The translations under genes were made by a program, and so were the position numbers. A stretch of 64,000 bases of DNA from Eulemur rufifrons (taxonomy: Eukaryota > Chordata > Mammalia > Primates > Lemuridae), in assembly GCF_041146395.1 (NCBI RefSeq), contig NW_027182939.1, positions 50,001 to 114,000 on the forward strand. Direction: 5' to 3'. Each line of letters begins with the position of its first letter. Position 1 is the stretch's first letter. A model generated the notes under the pieces. The model made no database searches, was not told the origin of the DNA, and saw nothing but the letters and a program-made list of their open reading frames with translations. Of the stretch, positions 7,950 through 20,583 are shown one piece after another.

Positions 7950-8494
7950 TACCATAATTTTGATAAGGTTCATTTGTGCTTCCTTAAACCCTAGATGGCT
8001 TCCATGGACAAACCTATACTGAGGGTTCTCTCGCTTGGTGTTGCCAATACTTGGTACGGGAGTCTGACAAGAATCCAGTCTTTTAATTATCATTGCCCCA
8101 TCCTTTCTCCCTTATATTAAAAGGTGAGCAACTTTCGGCAGTTAGCATAAGGATGAGTCAACGGAGGGGACGTTTTTGGGTGGGATCGGGGTGGTTTGGG
8201 GGACAGTCCCTCTGTCAGTCTGGTTGTTTGTGTTTATTATGCCCAGACAGGGAAGTGGATATATTTGTGGCAGGTGAAATGTGCGGATCCTGTTTCAGTT
8301 AGACTGAAACAGTATCCGCACTTTTCAGCCGGTTCCATTAAAAATCCTTTGATTCATCAGCTGGGAATCCACCATGGTTCCTTAGAACCCTCCATGCATG
8401 GGCCCATGAACTGGCCTGTACCAAGATGTATGCTGCACAGCTTTTGAGATAAACACTACGTGTAGAATTATTTGCCAGTTTCTGCAGCACATAT
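7950..8494 (+). repeat. Diverged satellite monomer 4
   Basis: 545 bp, landmark variant TACCATAATTTTGA. The YY1-like site is altered (TAGATGGCTTCC). A hairpin lies at 8275-8327. Confidence 0.9.
8275..8327. repeat. 25-bp inverted repeat in monomer 4
   Basis: Arms 8275-8299 and 8303-8327 pair at 23 of 25 positions with a 3-nt loop. GGATCC is kept in the left arm; the right arm has GTATCC. Confidence 0.87.
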
Positions 8495-9047
8495 CACCAT
8501 AATTGTGATAAGGATCGTCTGTGCCTCCTTAAACACAAGATGGCTGCCACGGAGAAAACTATGCTGAGGCCTAGGTCACTTGGATTTCACGACACTTGTT
8601 ACTGGAGGCTGGAAGGAGGCCATTCTTTTAAGTATCATTCCACCATACTTTCCCCATTATTTTAAAATGCACGGAAACCTTTGCAAGTTAGCATAATAAT
8701 TAGTAGCTGGAGGGGACATTTTTATTTGTGGGGTCGGTGTGGGTGGGGGGCGCAGGCCCTCTGTCAGTTCGCTGGATGGTTTTTATTTTCCCCAGACTGG
8801 AGAAGTGGGCATGTGTGTGGCAGGTAAAAAGTTCGGACCCCGTTTCTGTCTTAGACTGAAACAGAAACTGCACTTTTCACCCCGTTCCATTAAGAATCCC
8901 TTGCTTCATCAGCTGGGAATCCACCATGGGCCTCTAGACTGCTCTATGCGTGGGCCCAGTTAACTGGCTAGTTCAAAGAATTATGCCGCAGAGCTTTTCA
9001 AGTAACCACTACCATGAGAATTACTTGACCGCTTTTGCAGCACCTTT
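8495..9047 (+). repeat. Diverged satellite monomer 5
   Basis: 553 bp. AAGATGGCTGCC is present near 8537. The inverted repeat (8825-8879) is strongly eroded, with GGACCC and AGAAAC in place of the GGATCC pair. The central patch is TTTTTATTTGTGGGGTCGG, and the spacing before it is closer to that of the main array. Confidence 0.9.
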
Positions 9048-9582
9048 CACCATAATTGTGATAAGGTTCATCTGTGCCTCCTTAAACCCAAGATGGCTGC
9101 CAGGGACAAACGTGTGCTGAGGCCTAGGTGACTTGCTGTTGCCAAGACTTGGTATGGGAGTGTGGCAATAAGCCAGTCTTTTAGGTATAATTCCACCATT
9201 CTATCTCCATTATTTTAAAAGGCAGAGGACGTATTGCCAGATAGCATAAGGATCAGTCGCTGGAGGGCACGATTTTGTCTGGGGTGGTGGGGGGCGGGGG
9301 CAGGCCATCTGTCAATCCGATGGGTTGTTTTTGTTATCCCTAGAGAGGAGAAGTGGGCATGTGTGTTGCAGGCAAAAAGTCCGAATCCTGTTTCAGTCAG
9401 GATCTGCACTTTTCAGCCTGTTCCTTTAAGAATCCTTAGATTCATCACCTTGGAATCCACCATGGTTCTCTAGACCTCTCTATGCGTGGGCCCAGGTAAC
9501 AGGCTTCTTCCAAGAAGTATGCCACAGAGCTTTTGAATTAAACAGTACGTTGAGAAGTATTTGCCGGGTTTTCAGCACGTTT
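9048..9582 (+). repeat. Diverged satellite monomer 6
   Basis: 535 bp, the shortest unit. AAGATGGCTGCC is at about 9090-9101. The inverted repeat (about 9371-9416) has lost its centre and half of the right arm: TTTCAGTCAGGATCTGCAC. Last unit before the homogenised array. Confidence 0.9.
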
Positions 9583-9662
9583 CAACATAATTATGATAAA
9601 GTTTGTATATGCCTCCTTAAACCCAACATGGCTGCCACGGGCATAACTATGCTGAGGCGTAG

Positions 9663-10766
9663 CTGACTTGGTGTTGCCTATTTTTGTTAGTGGAGACTGA
9701 CAAGAAGCCATTCTTCTAAGTATCATCCCACCACCATTTTTCCATTGTTTTAAAATGCAGGGAAATTTTGCAAGTTAGCATTATAATTAGTAGCTGGAGG
9801 GTACGGTTTTTTTTTTTGTGTGTGTGTGGTCGATGTGGATGGGGGGGTCAGGTCCTCTGTCAGTTCGCTGGTTAGTTTTTATTATCCCCAGAGAGGAGAA
9901 GTGGGCATGTGTTTGGCAGGTGAAAAGGGCGGATGCTGTTTCAGAGAATTAACGATGATCCCCATGGTCATCCCGTTCCTTTAATAATCCTTTACTTCAT
10001 CAGCTGGAAATCCACCATGGTTCTCTATACTCCTCTTTGCGTGGGAACAGGTAACTGCCTTGTTCCAAGAAGTATGCCGCAGAGCTTTTCAATTAACCAC
10101 TACGTTGAAAATGATTTGCAGGTGTTCAGCGTTTTACCATAATTGTGAGAACCTTTGTTTGTGCCTCCTGAAACCCAAGAAGGCTGCGACGGACATAACT
10201 ATGCTGAGGAGTAGCTGACTTGGTGTTGCCTATTTTTGTTAGTGGAGACTGACAAGAAGCCATTCTTCTAAGTATCATCCCACCACCATTTTTCCATTGT
10301 TTTAAAATGCAGGGAAATTTTGCAAGTTAGCATTATAATTAGTAGCTGGAGGGTACGGTTTTTTTTTTTGTGTGTGTGTGGTCGATGTGGATGGGGGGGT
10401 CAGGTCCTCTGTCAGTTCGCTGGTTAGTTTTTATTATCCCCAGAGAGGAGAAGTGGGCATGTGTTTGGCAGGTGAAAAGGGCGGATGCTGTTTCAGAGAA
10501 TTAACGATGATCCCCATGGTCATCCCGTTCCTTTAATAATCCTTTACTTCATCAGCTGGAAATCCACCATGGTTCTCTATACTCCTCTTTGCGTGGGAAC
10601 AGGTAACTGCCTTGTTCCAAGAAGTATGCCGCAGAGCTTTTCAATTAACCACTACGTTGAAAATTATTTGCAGGTGTTCAGCGTTTTACCATAATTGTGA
10701 GAACCTTTGTTTGTGCCTCCTGAAACCCAAGAAGGCTGCGACGGACATAACTATGCTGAGGAGTAG
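9663..10766 (+). repeat. Two adjacent, nearly identical 552-bp monomer copies
   Basis: About 9663-10214 and 10215-10766 match almost base for base, including the long T run and GT repeat. The one difference I noticed is GAAAATGATTTG versus GAAAATTATTTG. This marks a very recent single-monomer duplication at the edge of the array. Confidence 0.85.
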
Positions 10767-12336
10767 CTGACTTGGTGTTGCCTATTTTTGTTAGTGGAGA
10801 CTGACAAGAAGCCATTCTTCTAAGTATCATCCCACCACCATTTTTCCATTGTTTTAAAATGCAGGGAAATTTTGCAAGTTAGCATTATAATCAGTAGCTG
10901 GAGGGTACGGTTTTTTTTTGTGTGTGTGGTCGATGTGGATGGGGGGGTGGTCAGGCCCTCTGTCAGTTCGCTGGTTATTTTTTATTATCCCCAGAGAGGA
11001 GAAGTGGGTATGTGTTTGGCAGGTGAAAAGGGCGGATTCTGTTTCAGAGAATTAACGATGATCCCCATGGTCATCCCGTTCCTTTAATAATCCTTTACTT
11101 CATCAGCTGGAAATCCACCATGGTTCTATATACTCCTCTTAGCGTGGGAACAGATAACTGCCTTGTTCCAAGAAGTATGCCGGAGAGCTTTTCAATTAAC
11201 CACTACGTTGAAAATTATTTTCAGGTGTTCAGCGTTTCACCATAATTGTGAGAACCTTTGTTTGTGCCTCCTGAAACCCAAGAAGGCTGCGACGGACATA
11301 ACTATGCTGAGGAGTAGCTGACTTGGTGTTGCCTATTTTTGTTAGTGGAGACTGACAAGAAGCCATTCTTCTAAGTATCATCCCACCACCATTTTTCCAT
11401 TGTTTTAAAATGCAGGGAAATTTTGCAAGTTAGCATTATAATTAGTAGCTGGAGGGTACGGTTTTTTCTTTTTTGTGTGGCCGATGTGGATGCTGAGGGT
11501 AAGGCCCTCTGTCAGTTCGCTGGTTAGTTTTTATTATGCCCAGAGAGGAGAAGTGGGCATGTGTTTGGCAGGTGAAAAGGGCGGATTCGGTTTTAGAGAA
11601 TTAAACAGGATCCGCATGGTCACCTCATTCCTTTAAGAATCCTTTGCTTCATCAGCTGGGATTCCACCATGTTTCTATATACTCCTCTATGCGTGGGCAC
11701 AGGTACCTGGCTTGTTCCAAGAAGTATGCTGGAGAGTTTTCAAATTAACCAGTACGTTGAAAATTATTTGCAGGTTTTCAGCTTTTCACCATAATTTTGA
11801 TAACGTTTGCATGTCCCTCCTGAAACCCAAGAAGGCTGCGACGGACATAACTATGGTGAGGCGTAGCTGACTTGGTGTTGCCTATTTTTGTTAGTGGAGA
11901 CAGACAAAAAGCCATTCTTCTAAGTATGATCCCACCACCATTTTTCCATTGTTTTAAACTGCAGGGAAATTTTGCAAGTTAGCATTATAATTAGTAGCTG
12001 GAGGGTACGGTTTTTTTTTTGTGTGTGTGGTCGATGTGGATGGGGGGGGGTCAGGCCCTCTGTCAGTTCGCCGGTTAGTTTTTATTATCCCCAGAGATGA
12101 GAAGTGGGCATGTGTTTGGCAGGTGAAATTGGCGGATTCTGTTTCAGAGAATTAACTATGATCCCCATGGTCATCCCTTTCCTTTAATAATCCTTTACTT
12201 CATCAGCTGGAAATCCACCATGGTTCTCTATACTCCTCTTTGCGTGGGAACAGGTAACTGCCTTGTTCCAAGAAGTATGCCGCAGAGCTTTTCAATTAAC
12301 CACTACTTGAAAATTATTTGCAGGTGTTCAGCGTTT
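10687..12336 (+). repeat. A-D-A segment, first copy of a 2.75-kb-spaced duplication
   Basis: Matches 13438-15087 at an offset of about 2,752 bp (five monomers). Shared private changes include CTCTTAGCGTGGGAACAGAT (near 11136 and 13889), the D patch (near 11460 and 14213) and GTTTTAAACTGCAGG (near 11951 and 14704). Confidence 0.8.
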
Positions 12337-15300
12337 CACCATAATTGTGAGAACCTTTGTTTGTGCCTCCTGAAACCCAAGAAGGCTGCGACGGACATAA
12401 CTATGCTGAGGCGTAGCTGACTTGGTTTTGCCTATTTTTGTTAGTGGAGACTGACAAGGATCCATTGTTTTAAGTATCATCTCACCATCATTTTTCCATT
12501 GTTTAAAAATGCAGGAAAATTTTGCAAGTTAGCATTATAATTAGTAGCTGGAGGCTACGGTGTTTTTTTTTTTTTTTTTTTCCTGTGGGGTCGGTGTGGA
12601 TGTGTTGGTCAGGCCCTCTGTCAGTTCCCCGGTTGGTTTTTATTATCCCCAGAGAGGAGAAGTGGGTATTAGTATGGCAGGTGAAAACTGCCGATCTGTT
12701 TCAGAGAATTAAACAGGATCCGCATGGTAATCCCGTTCCTTTAAGAATCCTTTGCTTCATGAGCTGGGAATCCACCATGGTTCTATATACTTGTCTATGC
12801 GTGGGCACAGGAAACTGGCTGGTTCCAAGAAGTATGCCTCAGAGCTTTTCAATTAACTAGTATGTTGACAATCCTTTGCAGGTTTTCAGCGTTTCACCAT
12901 AATTGTGATAACGTGTGTATGTGCCTACTGAAACCAAATATGGCTGCTACGGACATAACTATGCTGAGGCGTAGCTGACTTGGTGTTGCCTATTTTTGTC
13001 AGTGGAGACTGACAAGAAGCCATTCTTCTAAGTATCATCCCACCATCATTTCTCCATTGTTTAAAAATGCAGGGAAATTTTGCAAATTGGCGTTATAATT
13101 AGTCGCTGGAGGGTACTTTTTTGTTTTGTGGGGTCGGTCAGGATGGGTGTTCAGCCCCTCTGTCAGTTCGCTGGTTAGTTTTTATTATCCCCAGAGAAGA
13201 GTAGTGGGCATGTGTATGGCAGGTGAAAAGTGCGGATTCTGTTTCAGAGAATTAAACAGGATCCGCATGGTCATCTCATTCCTTTAAGAATCCTTTGCTT
13301 CATCAGCTGGGATTCCACCATGTTTCTATATACTCCTCTATGCGTGGGCACAGGTACCTAGCTTGTTCCAAGAATTATGCTGGAGAGTTTTCAAATTAAC
13401 CAGTACGTTGAAAATTATTTGCAGGTTTTCAGCGTTTCACCATAATTTTGATAACGTTTGTATGTCCCTCCTGAAACCAAAGAAGGCAGCGACGGACATA
13501 ACTATGCTGAGGAGTAGCTGACTTGGTGTTGCCTATTTTTGTTAGTGGAGACAGACAAAAAGCCATTCTTCTAAGTATGATCCCACCACCATTTTTCCAT
13601 TGTTTTAAAATGCAGGGAAATTTTGCAAGTTAGCATTATAATTAGTAGCTGGAGGGTACGGTTTTTTTTTTTGTGTGTGTGTGGTCGATGTGGATGGGGG
13701 GGGTCAGGCCCTCTGTCAGTTCGCTGGTTAGTTTTTATTATCCCCAGAGAGGAGAAGTGGGCATGTGTTTGGCAGGTGAAAAGGGCGGATTCTGTTTCAG
13801 AGAATTAACGATGATCCACATGGTCATCCCGTTCCTTTAATAATCCTTTACTTCATCAGCTGGAAATCCACCATGGTTCTATATACTCCTCTTAGCGTGG
13901 GAACAGATAACTGCCTTGTTCCAAGAAGTATGCCGGAGAGCTTTTCAATTAACCACTACGTTGAAAATTATTTTCAGGTGTTCAGCGTTTCACCATAATT
14001 GTGAGAACCTTTGTTTGTGCCTCCTGAAACCCAAGAAGGCTGCGACGGACATAACTATGCTGAGGAGTAGCTGACTTGGTGTTGCCTATTTTTGTTAGTG
14101 GAGACTGACAAGAAGCCATTCTTCTAAGTATCATCCCACCACCATTTTTCCATTGTTTTAAAATGCAGGGAAATTTTGCAAGTTAGCATTATAATTAGTA
14201 GCTGGAGGGTACGGTTTTTTCTTTTTTGTGTGGCCTATGTGGATGCTGAGGGTAAGGCCCTCTGTCAGTTCGCTGATTAGTTTTTATTATGCCTAGAGAG
14301 GAGAAGTGGGCATGTGTTTGGCAGGTGAAAAGGGCGGATTCTGTTTTAGAGAATTAAACAGGATCCGCATGGTCACCTCATTCCTTTAAGAATCCTTTGC
14401 TTCATCAGCTGGGATTCCACCATGTTTCTATATACTCCTCTATGCGTGGGCACAGGTACCTGGCTTGTTCCAAGAAGTATGCTGGAGAGTTTTCAAATTA
14501 ACCAGTACGTTGAAAATTATTTGCAGGTTTTCAGCGTTTCACCATAATTTTGATAACGTTTGTATGTCCCTCCTGAAACCCAAGAAGGCTGCGACGGACA
14601 TAACTATGGTGAGGCGTAGCTGACTTGGTGTTGCCTATTTTTGTTAGTGGAGACAGACAAGAAGCCATTCTTCTAAGTATGATCCCACCACCATTTTTCC
14701 ATTGTTTTAAACTGCAGGGAAATTTTGCAAGTTAGCATTATAATTAGTAGCTGGAGGGTACGGTTTTTTTTTTGTGTGTGTGGTCGATGTGGATGGGGGG
14801 GGGTCAGGCCCTCTGTCAGTTCGCCGGTTAGTTTTTATTATCCCCAGAGATGAGAAGTGGGCATGTGTTTGGCAGGTGAAATTGGCGGATTCTGTTTCAG
14901 AGAATTAACGATGATCCCCATGGTCATCCCTTTCCTTTAATAATCCTTTACTTCATCAGCTGGAAATCCACCATGGTTCTCTATACTCCTGTTTGCGTGG
15001 GAACAGGTAACTGCCTTGTTCCAAGAAGTATGCCGCAGAGCTTTTGAATTAACCAGTACGTTGAAAATTATTTGCAGGTGTTCAGCGTTTCACCATAATT
15101 GTGAGAACCTTTGTTTGTGCCTCCTGAAACCCAAGAAGGCTGCGACGGACATAACTATGCTGAGGAGTAGGTGACTTGGTGTTGCCTATTTTTGTTAGTG
15201 GAGACTGACAAGAAGCCATTCTTCTAAGTATCATCCCACCACCATTTTTCCATTGTTTTAAAATGCAGGGAAATTTTGCAAGTTAGCATTATAATTAGTA

Positions 15301-15639
15301 GCTGGAGGGTACCGTTTTCATTTTTGTGTGTGGTCGATGTGGATGGTGGGGGTCAGGCCCTCTGTCAGTTCGCTGGTTAGTTTTAATTATACCAAGACAG
15401 GAGAAGTGGGCATGTGTTTGGCAGGTGAGAAGGGCGGATTCTGTTTCATAGAATTAACGATGATCTCCATGGTCATCCCGTTCCTTTAATAATCCTTTAC
15501 TTCATCAGCTGGAAATCCACCATGGTTCTATATACTCCTGTTTGCGTGGGAACAGGTAACTGGCTTGTTCCAAGAAGTATGCCGCAGAGCTTTTCAATTA
15601 ACCACTACCTTTAAAAATATTTTCAGGTGTTCAGCGTTT
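12337..15639 (+). repeat. Array block 2: B-C-A-D-A-A
   Basis: Six monomers (B anchor 12522, C near 13080, then A 13623, D 14176, A 14725, A variant 15276). This is the first B unit, with an 18-20 base T run, GAATCCATTGTTTTAAG before it and GAAAACTGCCGATCTG after it. The last A has a disrupted patch, TACCGTTTTCATTTTTGTG. Confidence 0.85.
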
Positions 15640-17839
15640 CACCATAATTGTGAGAACCTTTGTTTGTGCCTCCTGAAACCCAAGAAGGCTGCGACGGACA
15701 TAACTATGGTGAGGCGTACCTGACTTGGTTTTGCCTATTTTTGTTAGTGGAGACTGACAAGAATCCATTCTTGTAAGTATCATCTCAGCATAATTTTTCC
15801 ATTGTTTAAAAATGCAGGAAAATTTTGCAAGTTAGCATTTTAATTAGTAGCTGGAGGCTACGGTGTTTTTTTTTTTTTTTTTTTCATGTGGGGTCGGTGT
15901 GGATGTGTTGGTCAGGCCCTCTGTCAGTTCCCCGGTTGGTTTTTATTATCCCCAGAGAGGAGAAGTGGGTATTAGTATGGCAGGTGAAAACTGCGTATCT
16001 GTTTCAGAGAATTAAACAGGATCCGCATGGTAATCCCGTTCCTTTAAGAATCCTTTGCTTCATGAGCTGGGAATCCACCATGGTTCTATATACTCCTCTT
16101 TGCGTGGGAACAGGTAACTGGCTTGTTCCAAGAAGTATTCCTCAGAGCTTTTCAATTAACCAGTATGTTGACAATCCTTTACAGGTTTTCAGCGTTTCAC
16201 CATAATTGTGATAACGTGTGTATGTGCCTACTGAAACCAAATATGGCTGCTACGGACATAACTATGCTGAGGCGCAGCTGACTTGGTGTTGCCTATTTTT
16301 GTCAGTGGAGACTGACAAGAAGCCATTCTTCTAAGTATCATCCCACCATCATTTCTCCATTGTTTAAAAATGCAGGGAAATTTTGCAAATTGGCATTATA
16401 ATTAGTAGCTGGAGGGTACTTTTTTGTTTTGTGGGGTCGGTCAGGATGGGTGTTCAGGCCCTCTGTCAGATCGCTGGTTTGTTTTTATTATCCCCAGAGA
16501 AGAGTAGTGGGCATGTGTTTGGCAGGTGAAAAGTGCGGATTCTGTTTCAGAGAATTAAACAGGATCCGCATGGTCATCTCATTCCTTTAAGAATCCTTTG
16601 CTTCATCAGCTGGGATTCCACCATGTTTCTATATACTCCTCTATGCGTGGGCACAGGTACCTGGCTTGTTCCAAGAATTATGCTGGAGAGTTTTCAAATT
16701 AACCAGTACGTTGAAAATTATTTGCAGGTTTTCAGCGTTTCACCATAATTTTGATAACGTTTGTATGTCCCTCCTGAAACGCAAGAAGGCTGCGACGGAC
16801 ATAACTATGCTGAGGAGTAGCTGATTTGGTGTTGCCTATTTTTGTTAGTGGAGACTGACAAGAAGCCATTCCTCTAAGTATCATCCCATCGCCATTTTTC
16901 CATTGTTTTAAAATGCAGGGAAATTTTGCAAGTTAGCATTATAATTAGTAGCTGGAGGGTACGGTTTTTTTTGTGTGTGTGGTCGATGTGGATGGGGGGT
17001 GGGTCAGGCCCTCTGTCAGTTCGCTGGTTAGTTTTTATTATCCCCAGAGAGGAGAAATGGGCAAGTGTTTGGCAGGTGAAAAGGGCGGATTCTGTTTCAG
17101 AGAATTAACGATGTTCCCCATGGGCATCCCGTTCCTTTAATAATCCTTTACTTCATCAGCTGGAAAACCACCATGGTTCTCTATACTCCTCTTTGCGTGG
17201 GAACAGGTAACTGCCTTGTTCCAAGAAGTATGCCGCAGAGCTTTTCAATTAACCCCTACGTTGAAAATTATTTGCATGTGTTCAGGGTTTCACCATAATT
17301 GTGAGAACCTTTGTTTGTGCCTCCTGAAACCCAAGAAGGCTGCGACGGACATAACTATGCTGAGGAGTAGCTGACTTGGTTTTGCTTATTTTTGTTAGTG
17401 GAGACTGACAAGAAGCCATTCTTCTAAGTATCATCCCACCACCATTTTTCCATTGTTTTAAAATGCAGGGAAATTTTGCAAGTTAGCATTATAATTAGTA
17501 GCTGGAGGGTACGGTATTTTTTTTTGTGTGTGGTCGATGTGGATGGTGGGGGTCAGGCCCTCTGTCAGTTCGCTGGTTAGTTTTTATTATCCCCAGAGAG
17601 GAGAAGTGGGCATGTGTTTGGCAGGTGAAAAGGGCGGATTCTGTTTCAGAGAATTAACGATGATCCCCATGGTCATCCCGTTCCTTTAATAATCCTTTAC
17701 TTCATCAGCTGGAAATCCACCATGGTTCTATATACTCCTCTTTGCGTGGGAACAGGTAACTGGCTTGTTCCAAGAAGTATGCCGCAGAGCTTTTCAATTA
17801 ACCAGTACGTTGAAAATTATTTGCAGGTGTTCAGGGTTT
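15640..17839 (+). repeat. Array block 3: B-C-A-A
   Basis: Four monomers (anchors 15825, about 16374, 16926, about 17476). The B-C pair resembles that of the next block at an offset near 2.2 kb. Confidence 0.85.
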
Positions 17840-20583
17840 CACCATAATTGTGAGAACCTTTGTTTGTGCCTCCTGAAACCCAAGAAGGCTGCGACGGACC
17901 TAACTATGCTGAGGAGTAGCTGACTTGGTTTTGCCTATTTTTGTTAGTGGAGTCTGACAAGAATCCATTCTTGTAAGTATCATCTCACCATCATTTTTCC
18001 ATTGTTTAAAAATGCAGGAAAATTTTGCAAGTTAGCATTATAATTAGTAGCTGGAGGCTACGGTGTTTTTTTTTGTTTTTTCTTTCCTGTGGGGTCGGTG
18101 TGGATGTGTTGGTCAGGCCCTCTGTCAGTTCGCTGGTTTGTTTTTATTATCCCCAGAGAGGAGAAGTGGGTATTAGTATGGCAGGTGAAAACTGGGGATC
18201 TGTTTCAGAGAATTAAACAGGATCCGCATGGTAATCCCGTTCCTTTAAGAATCCTTTGCTTCATGAGCTGGGAATCCACCATGGTTCTATATACTCCTCT
18301 TTGCGTGGGAACAGGTAACTGGCTTGTTCCAAGAAGTATGCCTCAGAGCTTTTCAATTAACCAGTATGTTGACAATCCTTTGCAGGTTTTCAGCGTTTCA
18401 CCATAATTGTGATAACGTGTGTATGTGCCTACTGAAACCAAATATGGCTGCTACGGACATAACTATGCTGAGGCGTTGCTGACTTGGTGTTGCCTATTTT
18501 TGTCAGTGGAGACTGACAAGAAGCCATTCTTCTAAGTATCATCCCACCATCATTTCTCCATTGTTTAAAAATGCAGGGAAATTTTGCAAATTGGCATTAT
18601 AATTAGTAGCTGGAGGGTACTTTTTTGTTTTGTGGGGTCGGTCAGGATGGGTGTTCAGGCCCTCTGTCAGATCGCTGGTTTGTTTTTATTATCCCCAGAG
18701 AAGAGTAGTGGGCATGTGTTTGGCAGGTGAAAAGTGCGGATTCTGTTTCAGAGAATTAAACAGGATCCGCATGGTCATCTGATTCCTTTAAGAATCCTTT
18801 GCTTCATCAGCTGGGATTCCACCATGTTTCTATATACTCCTCTATGCGTGGTCACAGGTACCTGGCTTGTTCCAAGAATTATGCTGGAGAGTTTTCAAAT
18901 TAACCAGTACGTTGAAAATTATTTCCAGGTATTCAGCGTTTCACCATAATTTTGATAACGTTTGTATGTCCCTCCTCAAACCCAAGAAGGTTGTGACGGA
19001 CATAACTATTCTGAGGAGTAGCTGACTTGGTGTTGCCTATTTTTGTTAGTGGAGACAGAGAAGAAGCCATTCTTTAAGTATCATCCATCCACCATTTTTC
19101 CATTGTTTTAAAATGCAGGGAAATTTTGCAAGTTAGCATTATAATTAGTAGCTGGAGACTACGGTATTTTTTTTTGTGTGTGGTCGATGTGGATGGGGGG
19201 TTCAGGGCCTCTGTCAGGTCGCTGGTTAGTTTTTATTATCCCCAGAGAGGAGAAGTGGGCATGTGTTTGGCAGGTGAAAAGGGCGGATTCTGTTTCAGAG
19301 AATTAACGATGATCCCCATGGTCATCCCTTTCCTTTAATAATCCTTTACTTCATCAGCTGGATATCCACCATGGTTCTCTATACTCCTCCTTGCGTGGGA
19401 ACAGGTAACTGCCTTGTTCCAAGAAGTATGCCGCAGAGCTTTTCAATTAACCACTACGTTGAACATTATTTGCAGGTGTTCAGCGTTTCACCATAATTGT
19501 GATATCGTGTGTTTGTGCCTCCTGTAACCCAAGAAGACTGCGACGGACATAACTATGCTGAGGAGTAGCTGACTTGGTGTTGCCTATTTTTGTTAGTGGA
19601 GACTGACAAGAAGCCATTCTTCTAAGTGTCATCCCACCAACAATTTTCCATTGTTTTGAAATGCAGGGAAATTTTGCAAGTTAGCATTATAATTAGTAGC
19701 TGGAGGGTACGGTTTTTTTTTAGTGTGTGGTCGATGTGGATGGTGGGGGTCAGGCCCTCTGTCAGTTCGCTGGTTAGTTTTTATTGTCCCCAGAGAGGAG
19801 AAGTGGGCATGTGTTTGGCAGGTGAAAAGGGCCGTTTCTGTTTCAGAGAATTAACAATGATCCCCATGGTCATCCCGTTCCTTTAATAATCCTTTACTTC
19901 ATCAGCTGGAAATCCACCATGGTTCTCTATACTCCTCTTTGCGTGGGAACAGGTAACTGCCTTGTTCCAAGAAGTATGCCGCAGAGCTTTTCAATTAACC
20001 ACTACGTTGAAAATTATTTGCAGGTGTTCAGCGTTTCTCCATAATTGTGAGAACCTTTGTTTGTGCCTCCTGAAACCGAAAAGGCTGCGACGGACATAAC
20101 TATGCTGAGGAGTAGCTGACTTGGTGTTGCCTATTTTTGTTAGTGGAGACTGACAAGAAGCCATTCTTCTAAGTATCATCCCACAACCATTTTTCCATTG
20201 TTTTAAAATGCAGGGAAATTTTGCAAGTTAGCATTATAATCAGTAGCTGGAGGGTACGGTTTTTTTTTTGTGTGTGGTCGATGTGGATGGTGGGGGTCAG
20301 GCCCTCTGTCAGTTCGCTGGTTAGTTTTTATTATCCCCAGAGTGGAGAAGTGGGAATGTGTTTGGCAGGTGAAAAGGGCGGATTCTGTTTCAGAGAATTA
20401 ACGATGATCCCCATGGTCATCCCGTTCCTTTAAAAATCCTTTACTTCATCAGCTGGAAATCCACCAAGGTTCTATATACTCCTCTTTGCGTGGGAACAGG
20501 TAACTGCCTTGTTCCAAGAAGTATGCCGCAGAGCTTTTCAATTAACCAGTACGTTGAAAATTATTTGCAGGTGTTCAGCGTTT
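17840..20583 (+). repeat. Array block 4: B-C-A-A-A
   Basis: Five monomers (anchors 18025, about 18574, 19126, about 19675, 20221). The B T run is broken by G and C (TTTTTTTGTTTTTTCTTTCC), evidence of slippage plus point change. Confidence 0.85.

Larger units (their letters stand above)
9583..12336 (+). repeat. Array block 1: A-A-A-D-A
   Basis: Five monomers with their TTGCAAGTT anchors near 9768, 10320, 10872, 11423 and 11972. The first unit is a chimera: its opening ~80 bp (through CATGGCTGCCACGGGC) is like the diverged flank, the rest like the array. The fourth is type D (TTTTTTCTTTTTTGTGTGGC, then GATGCTGAGGGTAAGG). Confidence 0.85.

Noticed and set aside
12522..12860. Recurring open frames of about 60-126 codons in B and A monomers, nearly the same sequence in many copies
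   Set aside because: They recur because the monomer recurs. They start at TTG or at varied codons, their N-terminal part is a Phe run encoded by the slippery T tract, and T-run length changes alter the frame between copies. No domain or coding bias is visible.
15470..15490. CCCGTTCCTTTAA-type and TTCGCTGGTTAG-type segments as CENP-B boxes
   Set aside because: Both fail at the essential positions of the 17-bp consensus on either strand.
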